From positions 1 through 8,296 of the forward strand of contig NZCH01000031.1 in NCBI GenBank assembly GCA_002688155.1: a stretch of DNA of 8,296 nt, in the 5' to 3' direction. The translations under genes were made by a program, and so were the position numbers. The DNA comes from Phycisphaerae bacterium (GTDB taxonomy: Bacteria; Planctomycetota; Phycisphaerae; Phycisphaerales; Phycisphaeraceae). Each line of letters starts with the position of its first letter. Within the stretch, counting starts at the first letter, position 1. This document shows, in pieces, positions 1-5,785 of this stretch. Below the pieces are notes generated by a model. That model ran no database searches. It was not told where the DNA came from and worked only from the letters and a program-made list of their open reading frames with translations.

Positions 1-116
1 AGGAGGTGCCCCCCTTCCGGACTCCAGCCGCACCGGTCGACGATGAGCCGCCGCCCCACTGGCGACGCGTCCAGCGACGCCACGCTTCCCATCGCTTGCA
101 CGATGCCGGTAAACAT
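1..116 (-). CDS. ribE: Riboflavin synthase alpha chain, N-terminal part (cut by the left edge)
   Basis: Riboflavin synthase converts two molecules of 6,7-dimethyl-8-ribityllumazine into riboflavin and a pyrimidinedione in the cytoplasm, the last step of riboflavin synthesis. Only the first 38 codons are in the window. They begin MFTGIVQAMGSV, matching the almost invariant MFTGI(I/V) start of this family, and continue with a lumazine-binding-fold pattern (RRLIVDRCGWSPEGG). The conserved start fixes the ATG at 114-116. An 8-base palindrome, TGCCGGCA, spans the last base of the start codon and the bases just upstream. I see no clear Shine-Dalgarno and no FMN riboswitch in the short upstream gap. 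The gene is divergent from aspS. Identification rests on a short segment, but the start motif is very characteristic; the rest of the gene cannot be judged. Confidence 0.85.
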   Translation of the reverse strand, partial: MFTGIVQAMGSVASLDASPVGRRLIVDRCGWSPEGGHL

Positions 117-215
117 GCCGGCAATGCTAACAAAGGAGCATCAATTCAGGGCTGGCGCTAACTGTTTCTGTTACTATTGCCGGCCTTTTACCGAACCAGT
201 GCGGGGAACAGCGCC
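117..215. promoter_or_regulatory. Divergent intergenic region between ribE and aspS
   Basis: This 99-base gap must hold the leaders, and probably the promoters, of two divergently read genes. On the plus strand a weak -10-like TACTAT lies at 172-177, with no good -35 at the right distance. A weak ribosome-binding sequence GGGGAA at 203-208 sits 7 bases before the aspS ATG. No riboswitch-like conserved element was recognised. The promoter assignment is positional inference only. Confidence 0.3.
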
Positions 216-1973
216 ATGCAGCCACGAACACACCATTGCGCCCAGCTTCGACGTGACGACGTCGACCAGACCGTCAACCTGGCAGGCTGGGTCAACAACT
301 ATCGCGACCACGGCGGCGTGATCTTCATCGACCTGCGCGACCGTGAAGGGCTCACACAGATCGTCTTCCATCCCGAAAATGGCGAGGCTCACGCGCTGGC
401 AGACAAGTTGCGTCATGAAGATGTCGTGTGGGTGCGCGGCAAATGCGTGCCGCGTCAGGAGGGAATGGCCAATCCGAAGCTGGCGACCGGTGACATCGAA
501 GTCGACGGGACCGAGCTGGACATTCTCAACAAGGCCAGCACCCCGCCGTTCACGCCCGACGACGCGGGCAAGGTCGCCGAAGAATCGCGGTTGAAGTACC
601 GCTACATCGACTTGCGCCGACCGGGCATGCAGCACATCCTTCGCACGCGGCACCGCGTGACGAAAATCATGCGCGACTACTTCGACGAGCAGGGCTTTTA
701 CGAAATCGAGACGCCGTTTCTGTGCAAAAGCACGCCCGAGGGCGCCCGCGATTTCCTCGTGCCGTCGCGCCTGCAGGAAGGTTGCTTTTACGCCCTGCCG
801 CAGAGTCCGCAGATATTCAAACAGATTCTCATGGTCGGGGGTATCGAAAAGTACGTGCAAATCGTGCGATGCTTCCGTGACGAAGACCCGCGCGCCGACC
901 GACAGGCGGAGTTTACGCAGCTCGATCTGGAAATGTCCTTCGTCGAGGCTGAGGACGTGATGGCCATTGTCGAAGGCGTCGTACGGCGCATTTGGAAACA
1001 GGTGCTCGACATCGATATCCCGCCGCTTGAGCGCATGCCTTACAACGAGGCGATTCGCCGGTTCGGCAGCGATCGGCCTGATATGCGATTCGGCATGGAA
1101 CTGATTGACATTGCCGACATTGCGAAGAAGACGGAGTTTGGCGTGTTTACCAATGCGATTGAAAACGGCGGTACGGTCAAGGCGATTTGCGTGCCAGGCG
1201 GTGGCGCAATGACACGCAAAGAGACCGATGCCCTGGCGGACTGGGCCAAGGGATTCGGAGCCAAGGGCCTGGCAGTGACCAAAGTTGCGGCGGGCGGCAA
1301 ACTCGAAACCGGCATCGCCAAGTTCCTGGCCGGAGCCCAGGCAGACCTGATCGAGCGCAGCGGTGCCGGCGAAGGTGACCTGCTCTGTTTCGCCGCTGAC
1401 ACGTCAAAGATCGTCCACCGCGTGCTCGGCGAACTGCGCATCATCATGGCGCACGACCGCGGCATGATCGACAAGGACGACTGGAAGTGGCTGTGGGTCG
1501 TCGACTTTCCGGCTGTCGAATGGAACGAAGACGAAAAACGCTGGGACAGCCTTCATCACCCGTTCACCGCGCCCAGTGATGAAGACCTTGACAAGCTCGA
1601 ATCGGATCCGGGGGCGGTCAACAGCAAGGCGTACGACATCATCTGCAACGGCTCAGAGCTTGGCGGCGGGTCGATCCGTATTCATCGGCAGGAAGTGCAG
1701 TCGCGCGTATTCCGCCTGCTGGGTATTGATGACGAGTCGGCACGCGTCAAGTTCGGGTTCCTGCTGGACGCACTGCAGTTCGGTGCCCCGCCGCATGGCG
1801 GCATCGCGCTGGGTTTGGACCGCATCATCATGCTCCTGTGCGGCACAACCAACATCCGCGACGTGATCGCGTTCCCGAAGACGCAGGCTGGTGCGGATTT
1901 GATGAGCGAAGCACCTTCGCCCGTTGATGACGCGCAGTTGAGCGAGTTGCAATTGCGTGTGACGGCGCCGTGA
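216..1973 (+). CDS. aspS: Aspartyl-tRNA synthetase, bacterial type, probably non-discriminating (Asp/Asn)
   Basis: Class II synthetase that attaches aspartate to tRNA(Asp) in the cytoplasm. The 585-residue product has the full bacterial layout: N-terminal OB-fold anticodon domain (about 1-110), class II catalytic core, a GAD insertion domain (about 275-410), and a C-terminal motif 3. Visible landmarks are the flipping-loop region (FYALPQSPQIFKQ, about 191-203), motif 2 (FRDEDPRADRQAEF, from 220) and motif 3 (GLDRI, 533-537). The ATG at 216 is chosen because RTHHCAQL then sits where the family expects it; a TTG at 177 is in frame but adds an uncharacteristic extension. His32 (in RDHGG) and Gly83 (in QEG) align with His31 and Gly82 of Pseudomonas aeruginosa AspRS, residues reported to permit charging of tRNA(Asn); discriminating enzymes have Leu and Lys. 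So it probably also makes Asp-tRNA(Asn) for GatCAB. Confidence 0.97.
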   Translation: MQPRTHHCAQLRRDDVDQTVNLAGWVNNYRDHGGVIFIDLRDREGLTQIVFHPENGEAHALADKLRHEDVVWVRGKCVPRQEGMANPKLATGDIEVDGTELDILNKASTPPFTPDDAGKVAEESRLKYRYIDLRRPGMQHILRTRHRVTKIMRDYFDEQGFYEIETPFLCKSTPEGARDFLVPSRLQEGCFYALPQSPQIFKQILMVGGIEKYVQIVRCFRDEDPRADRQAEFTQLDLEMSFVEAEDVMAIVEGVVRRIWKQVLDIDIPPLERMPYNEAIRRFGSDRPDMRFGMELIDIADIAKKTEFGVFTNAIENGGTVKAICVPGGGAMTRKETDALADWAKGFGAKGLAVTKVAAGGKLETGIAKFLAGAQADLIERSGAGEGDLLCFAADTSKIVHRVLGELRIIMAHDRGMIDKDDWKWLWVVDFPAVEWNEDEKRWDSLHHPFTAPSDEDLDKLESDPGAVNSKAYDIICNGSELGGGSIRIHRQEVQSRVFRLLGIDDESARVKFGFLLDALQFGAPPHGGIALGLDRIIMLLCGTTNIRDVIAFPKTQAGADLMSEAPSPVDDAQLSELQLRVTAP

Positions 1974-1988
1974 GGGAATACCCAGAGA

Positions 1989-3014
1989 ATGGCGATTGAT
2001 GAATGTCTAAGTCCAATGGCGCATCATTGTGCCGCGCAGTCACGCCGCGAAGCATTCGGCATTCGGCATTTGACATTCGGCACTCTGACATCATTGGGCA
2101 TTCGAGTGTCTGGGCATTTCATCGCAATCGCCGTCCTCTGTGTCACACCCATCGCGATTGCGGATGACGATGCCAACACCCTTACCCTCGCCTCGTACAA
2201 CGTCGAAAATTACTTTGATGTCTTCGATGACCCGTACGTGAGCGACGAAGGAACACCGGTGAAGTCGCGGCGCGCGATCGTGGCGATCGCCAAAGTAATC
2301 CGCGCGATGGACGCTGACGTTGTCGCATTTGAGGAACTGGAAAACGAGTGGGTGCTGCATGCCCTGGTCGTCGAGTTCCTCTCGGACATGGGCTACGACC
2401 ACATCACCGCCCTGCCGACAAACAGCCGGCGCGGGATCAATCTGGGCATCATCAGCCGCAAGCCGATCGAAAGCGCGACAAGCCATCGCTGGCTCGATCT
2501 GAAACTGCCCGGCGACCGGCGTACGTGGCAATTCGCGCGCGACCTGGCGATGTTTCGCCTGCGCGTGACCGATGAACACACGCTCGACCTCTATGTCGTG
2601 CATCTCAAGAGCCGGCGGTCTGGTGACGGCGATCCGAAGTCCGCCAAGTGGCGGCTGGCGGAAGCCACGGCCGTGCAGCGCGTCGTCAGTCAGCGCGTCG
2701 CCGCCGACCCCACCGCGTGGGTCGCCGTCGTGGGCGACTTCAACGACACGCCCGACACCGACGTCTACGCCAAACTGACATCACCCGACGCCGAAGGCCG
2801 GGCGACACTGATCGACCTGCACGCCACACTACCGGCCAATCGTCGCATCACCTACCTCAGCAAGCCCTTCCGCTCGACCATCGACTACATCTTCGCCAGC
2901 CCCGCGCTCGCACGGCATGCCGTTGCAAACTCGGCGCGCGTCATCAATGATTCGGCCGTCCTGCACGGGTCGGACCACGCGCCGGTGGTGGTGACGTTTG
3001 AGTTGAGGCAGTAA
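1989..3014 (+). CDS. Endonuclease/exonuclease/phosphatase-family protein, probably exported
   Basis: Metal-dependent phosphoesterase of the EEP fold (relatives: exonuclease III, DNase I, sphingomyelinase, extracellular nucleases). With the ATG at 1989 the product has 341 residues. Key residues are in order: Asn71 (SYNVENYF), Glu116 (AFEELEN), His205 (VVHLKSR), Asp250 and Asn252 (GDFNDTPD), Asp298 (IDYIFAS), Asp329-His330 (GSDHAPVV), so the active site looks complete. A hydrophobic stretch (about 43-58) ending AIA before DDD looks like a signal peptide, so export is likely; substrate unknown. The start is uncertain. ATG 1989 and ATG 2016 put 30-40 residues before the hydrophobic core, partly encoded by a heptamer array; TTG 2094 would give a compact signal peptide, MGIRVSGHF onwards. 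The ATG at 1989 lies 15 bases after the aspS stop, so read-through from aspS is plausible. Confidence 0.85.
   Translation: MAIDECLSPMAHHCAAQSRREAFGIRHLTFGTLTSLGIRVSGHFIAIAVLCVTPIAIADDDANTLTLASYNVENYFDVFDDPYVSDEGTPVKSRRAIVAIAKVIRAMDADVVAFEELENEWVLHALVVEFLSDMGYDHITALPTNSRRGINLGIISRKPIESATSHRWLDLKLPGDRRTWQFARDLAMFRLRVTDEHTLDLYVVHLKSRRSGDGDPKSAKWRLAEATAVQRVVSQRVAADPTAWVAVVGDFNDTPDTDVYAKLTSPDAEGRATLIDLHATLPANRRITYLSKPFRSTIDYIFASPALARHAVANSARVINDSAVLHGSDHAPVVVTFELRQ
2054..2121 (+). repeat. Degenerate heptamer array (ATTCGGC-type)
   Basis: A run of imperfect 7-base units: ATTCGGC (2054-2060), ATTCGGC (2061-2067), ATTTGAC (2068-2074), ATTCGGC (2075-2081), ACTCTGA (2082-2088), then after a slip in phase ATTGGGC (2093-2099), ATTCGAG (2100-2106) and decayed copies up to about 2121. 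The first four units are in strict period 7. It lies between the end of aspS and the signal-peptide-like region of the next gene, within that gene's open frame. From memory, similar heptamer runs are common between genes in Planctomycetota and some other phyla; that comparison was not run here. The function is unknown. Confidence 0.75.
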
Positions 3015-3034
3015 ATCCAATCACTCGAGCCTGC

Positions 3035-3111
3035 CATAGTCCCTGAGGAACTACGGTACGTGGCCACGGGTGAAATGAGCCTTCGAGGCTAACCCGTGAT
3101 TACAACCCACG
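3035..3111. terminator. Inverted repeats in a convergent gap; candidate bidirectional terminator or structured RNA
   Basis: The 153-base gap 3015-3167 separates two genes that end towards each other. It holds a hairpin at 3035-3055 (TAGT and CC paired with GG and ACTA around TGA, with one internal mismatch). It also holds a larger nested structure at 3059-3111: CGTGG/CCACG outside (3059-3063 with 3107-3111), CACGGGT/ACCCGTG in the middle (3065-3071 with 3092-3098) and AGCCT/AGGCT inside (3078-3082 with 3086-3090, loop TCG). No T run follows on either strand, so this is not a classical intrinsic terminator. Position favours transcription termination for both genes; a small structured RNA is the alternative. 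The remaining bases of the gap show nothing recognisable beyond a short palindrome, CTCCGGAG, at 3116-3123. Confidence 0.4.
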
Positions 3112-3167
3112 GCCCCTCCGGAGCCAGGATCCGACGTACTCGACGCGCGTAAACAAACGGCAGTCAG

Positions 3168-3875
3168 TCATTGCAAATACGGATTCGACGCCCTCTCCCG
3201 CCCCACCGTCGTCTCCGGGCCGTGGCCCGGGTACAGGCATGTTTCGTCGGGCAATGTCAGCAGTTGCGTTTGGATGCTTTGCTTCAAGAGCCTGCCGTCT
3301 GACGTTGGAAAGTCATACCGCCCGATGCTGCCGGCAAAGAGTGTGTCGCCGTCGATCGCGACGCCGGACGACGCGTGATAGAACGTGACGCTGCCGGGAC
3401 TGTGGCCAGGCGTGTAGCGGACCTGCCATTGCATCGGGCCAAGTGTGAGTGACTGCCCGTGCTTGAGTTCGCCGGTGGGTGCGGGCGTGATGACCGGCAT
3501 GCCAAACAGCCCTGACAGGTTCAGCTGCGGGTCCGTCAGAAAATCGGCTTCGGCTTCGTGCACAAGGATCGGCATCTGAGCCCAGATCGTGCGCATCGCA
3601 GACAGCCCCGCGATGTGGTCTATGTGTGCGTGCGTGAGCAATATCTGCTGCGGATCCAGGTTTTGCTCGCCCATGTACTGAATCATGGGTTCGGGCGACA
3701 TGCCGGCGTCGATGATCCAGCACGGCCGCGTCTTTTTGTCCTGCCGGGGCGGCGGCGCGACCACGTAACAATTCGTCATCCACGGGCCCAGAGCAAAACA
3801 CGCGATCTGTGGCTGGTAGATCTTTGTCGGGGGAGGGTCGGGTGACGGTTTTTGTGGGTCGGGAGTTGTGGACAT
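3168..3875 (-). CDS. Metallo-beta-lactamase-fold hydrolase, glyoxalase II-like (YcbL type)
   Basis: Binuclear-metal hydrolase related to hydroxyacylglutathione hydrolases, probably cytoplasmic and acting on a thioester. Numbered from the ATG at 3873-3875 (235 residues), the metal motif HAHIDH is at 82-87, followed by His158 (TPGHSPG), bridging Asp177 (IDGDTLFAGSIGR) and His218 (LYPGHGP). The C-terminal GSIGRYDFP and PGHGPETTVGRERASNP blocks resemble E. coli YcbL rather than classical GloB, and there is no separate C-terminal glutathione-binding domain. The substrate is therefore not certain. The open frame extends upstream to 4037, but that extension is largely a heptamer array and lacks family features, so I take the internal ATG; another ATG at 3891-3893 is equally possible. 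Neither has a clear Shine-Dalgarno. The gene follows the VWA gene on the same strand after 168 bp and ends towards the EEP gene. Confidence 0.9.
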   Translation of the reverse strand: MSTTPDPQKPSPDPPPTKIYQPQIACFALGPWMTNCYVVAPPPRQDKKTRPCWIIDAGMSPEPMIQYMGEQNLDPQQILLTHAHIDHIAGLSAMRTIWAQMPILVHEAEADFLTDPQLNLSGLFGMPVITPAPTGELKHGQSLTLGPMQWQVRYTPGHSPGSVTFYHASSGVAIDGDTLFAGSIGRYDFPTSDGRLLKQSIQTQLLTLPDETCLYPGHGPETTVGRERASNPYLQ

Positions 3876-3981
3876 CGCAGCGTCCGATCGCATGAAATAC
3901 CAGGGTTCCAAACGCCCATGTGAATGTCGAAGCTCGATTGCGTTAAAAGGCACATCCACGATGCACGGACAACCAGACGTC

Positions 3982-4040
3982 ATTCGAGGTTCGGCATTTG
4001 TGCTTCTTTGATCATTGGCACCTGGCGATTCTGGCACTTC
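3982..4040 (+). repeat. Second degenerate heptamer array upstream of the MBL gene
   Basis: Decayed 7-base units in the same plus-strand orientation as the array at 2054: ATTCGAG (3982-3988), GTTCGGC (3989-3995), ATTTGTG (3996-4002), then a CTTCTTTG stretch, ATTGGC (4014-4019), ACCTGGC (4020-4026) and a longer unit ending CTGGC (about 4027-4035). It fills much of the 168-base gap between the VWA gene stop and the chosen MBL start. If translated on the minus strand it gives an atypical N-terminal extension to the MBL protein, which supports the downstream start. The array is more degenerate than the first, so its boundaries are approximate. Confidence 0.6.
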
Positions 4041-4043
4041 CCA

Positions 4044-5264
4044 TCAGCCCACATAACTTTTACGCTTCTTCCCGCTCAGGTAACTTTCGATCAGTATTGA
4101 ACTCAGGTCGCCGCTGGCGCAATAGTACGACATGCCGCGTGTCAGGCGGGTGAGTTTGTCGACAAAGCCGACCCAGTCCATCCCCCAATAGTCTTCGATC
4201 AGCGCAAACGTGGAAAGGCGAATGCCCTGCTGCTGGCAGCGCAGCGCCTCTTTGAGTGTGATCGTCGACGTTTGCTCCGACGGCGGGTAGAGCAGGTAAA
4301 GCATTTCCGATCCGCCGGCCGGGTTGGATTCGATGTGCGCCGTCGGTTCGCCGTCGGTGATGATGAAAATCTGTTTGTTCGACGCGGCGCGACCCGACAA
4401 CACTTGCCGCGCCATGCGAAGGCCCATATGCAGGTTCGTGAAGTGCTGCGGAATGTTGCCCGGCTGCTGCACCGCCTGCTCCAGCGGCACGCGCATGCGC
4501 ACCTCGTGGTCGAAAATCGTCACCGGCTTGGGCATGGACAGAGGTAATTCCATCTCGCGAATCGGCTCGGCGACGCTTGAAAAACCAATGAAATCGATCG
4601 TGTCCAGTGGATAGCGGTCGCGCATCAGCGACGCGAGCCCCAGCGCGACCTGCTTGGCGTAATAGAACCTGCCGAAACGCATCATCGACCCGGACAGATC
4701 CAACAGCAGGCACACTGCCGCGTCGGTCAGACCTTCAGTCTGATGCAGTTCGAAGTCATCGCGCGCAATCGGTATGCGGGCGCATCCGGGTGTGCTTCTC
4801 GCGGCACTTCCCGGGGCGGGGCCGGGCTGCCAGTTGTTTTTGCGGGCGTGGTGCAGAGCGTTGCGCATCGTTGCGCCCAAATCGATCTGACTGATCGCAT
4901 CGCCAAATTCGTATGGCTTCGTACCGTCCGTTCGTTCGTCGTTGCGCCCGCTGGCCGCTGTCGGGTGGCCGTCGCGCGTGCCCTGTTTCATGTCTTCAAA
5001 TATTTCCAGCAACGACTCGTGCTCGATCGCGTGCACCATCTTCGGCGTCATGTGCAACTCGCCAGTCTCTTCGTCACGTTCGAGCAGCCCGGCCGCGATG
5101 AGTGCTTCGATGTACTGTTGCTGGTCCTCTTGCGACAAATGGCTCATCGCGTCGAGCGCTTCTTTGCCATACTGCAAAATGAACTGCACCACCTCCCGCG
5201 ACGGAAAGAGCATGTCCGGTGTGGGGAACGGCTGGCCGTCAAATTTGCCGTATTTGAACTGCAT
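4044..5264 (-). CDS. VWA (von Willebrand factor A) domain protein, cytoplasmic
   Basis: The product has 406 residues from the ATG at 5262-5264; an in-frame ATG at 5318 would add 18 residues. I prefer 5264 because a GTAGG lies just upstream and MQFKYGKFDGQPFPTP looks like a family N-terminus. The N-terminal half (to about 180) is mostly helical and charged, with a low-complexity stretch near 95-120. The C-terminal half is a VWA domain with an intact MIDAS metal site: DLSGS at 189-193, Thr276 (HFTNLHMG) and Asp304 (ITDGEP). There is no signal peptide or membrane segment. Such cytoplasmic VWA proteins often work with MoxR- or magnesium-chelatase-like AAA ATPases, but none is encoded here. The gene follows the EVE gene by 57 bp on the same strand. 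The specific function is unknown. Confidence 0.85.
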   Translation of the reverse strand: MQFKYGKFDGQPFPTPDMLFPSREVVQFILQYGKEALDAMSHLSQEDQQQYIEALIAAGLLERDEETGELHMTPKMVHAIEHESLLEIFEDMKQGTRDGHPTAASGRNDERTDGTKPYEFGDAISQIDLGATMRNALHHARKNNWQPGPAPGSAARSTPGCARIPIARDDFELHQTEGLTDAAVCLLLDLSGSMMRFGRFYYAKQVALGLASLMRDRYPLDTIDFIGFSSVAEPIREMELPLSMPKPVTIFDHEVRMRVPLEQAVQQPGNIPQHFTNLHMGLRMARQVLSGRAASNKQIFIITDGEPTAHIESNPAGGSEMLYLLYPPSEQTSTITLKEALRCQQQGIRLSTFALIEDYWGMDWVGFVDKLTRLTRGMSYYCASGDLSSILIESYLSGKKRKSYVG

Positions 5265-5321
5265 GGTGCCTACATGATAGCCACGCACGTGCAGGAGGCC
5301 CACGGTCCGCGAGATCATGTT

Positions 5322-5741
5322 TCACGATGCGGCGCCAGCCATCTTGCACAGCACCGCCCAGTGTTTGGTGCCCACCGGCATGACCGACAACCGCGAGTTG
5401 CGCACGAGCAGGAAGTCAGCGAAGCGTTTGTCAGCTTTAACCTGCGCGAGCGTGACGGGCGAGGGCACCGCCTTTTCAGCTCTCAGGTCGACCATACCCA
5501 TACGGCCAGTCTCTTCGGTCGGGTCGGGGTAGAACGTTTTGGTGACAGTAGCCAGACCGACGATCTGTTTCTCTTTGCCGGTGTGATAGATGAACACCTT
5601 GTCACCCTTGGCCATGGCCTTAAGGTTCAACTGGGCCTGTGCGTTACGCACGCCGTCCCAGCATGTGGTGCGTTTCGGGGCTTTGCAATGGTCGGCCCAG
5701 GACCAGTCGTTGGGTTCGGTTTTGACGAGCCAGTGATTCAT
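5322..5741 (-). CDS. EVE-domain protein (PUA-like fold)
   Basis: A 139-residue protein that is a single EVE domain from end to end. Recognisable blocks are MNHWLVKTEP at the N-terminus, CWDGVRNAQAQ (about 27-37), GDKVFIYHTGKEKQIVG (about 46-62), FYPDPTE (about 70-76) and LLVRNSRLSVMPV (about 111-123), the usual order in bacterial stand-alone EVE proteins and in human THYN1. EVE domains are relatives of PUA, YTH and ASCH folds and bind modified bases in DNA or RNA through an aromatic pocket. They occur both in restriction or defence proteins and as lone housekeeping proteins. Here there is no nuclease or ATPase partner and the gene starts 44 bp after the gltX stop, which leans towards an RNA-related role; that is inference. 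No Shine-Dalgarno is evident. Confidence 0.92.
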   Translation of the reverse strand: MNHWLVKTEPNDWSWADHCKAPKRTTCWDGVRNAQAQLNLKAMAKGDKVFIYHTGKEKQIVGLATVTKTFYPDPTEETGRMGMVDLRAEKAVPSPVTLAQVKADKRFADFLLVRNSRLSVMPVGTKHWAVLCKMAGAAS

Positions 5742-5785
5742 GGTGAATTGACTTTGTCAGGCTCGCGGGCAGCGGTCCGCGGGTG

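Noticed and set aside
1..12. AGGAGGTG at the left edge as an anti-16S or strong ribosome-binding signal
   Set aside because: On the minus strand these bases are in the riboflavin synthase frame, and no plus-strand start codon lies at a suitable distance.
43..321. A 92-codon plus-strand open frame at the left edge
   Set aside because: It overlaps the riboflavin synthase start on the other strand and the aspS start in another frame, and its composition is not protein-like.
174..860. A 228-codon minus-strand open frame opposite the start of aspS
   Set aside because: It lies entirely antisense to conserved aspS sequence and shows no family motif. The real minus-strand gene here is riboflavin synthase, starting at 116.
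3015..3167. A tRNA gene or known riboswitch in the convergent gap
   Set aside because: The stems do not form a cloverleaf, there is no T-loop consensus or terminal CCA in place, and no conserved riboswitch core was recognised.
3876..4037. A 54-codon upstream extension of the MBL protein
   Set aside because: Much of it is encoded by the heptamer array and has no family similarity. Starts at 3893 or 3875 give a normal-length YcbL-like protein.
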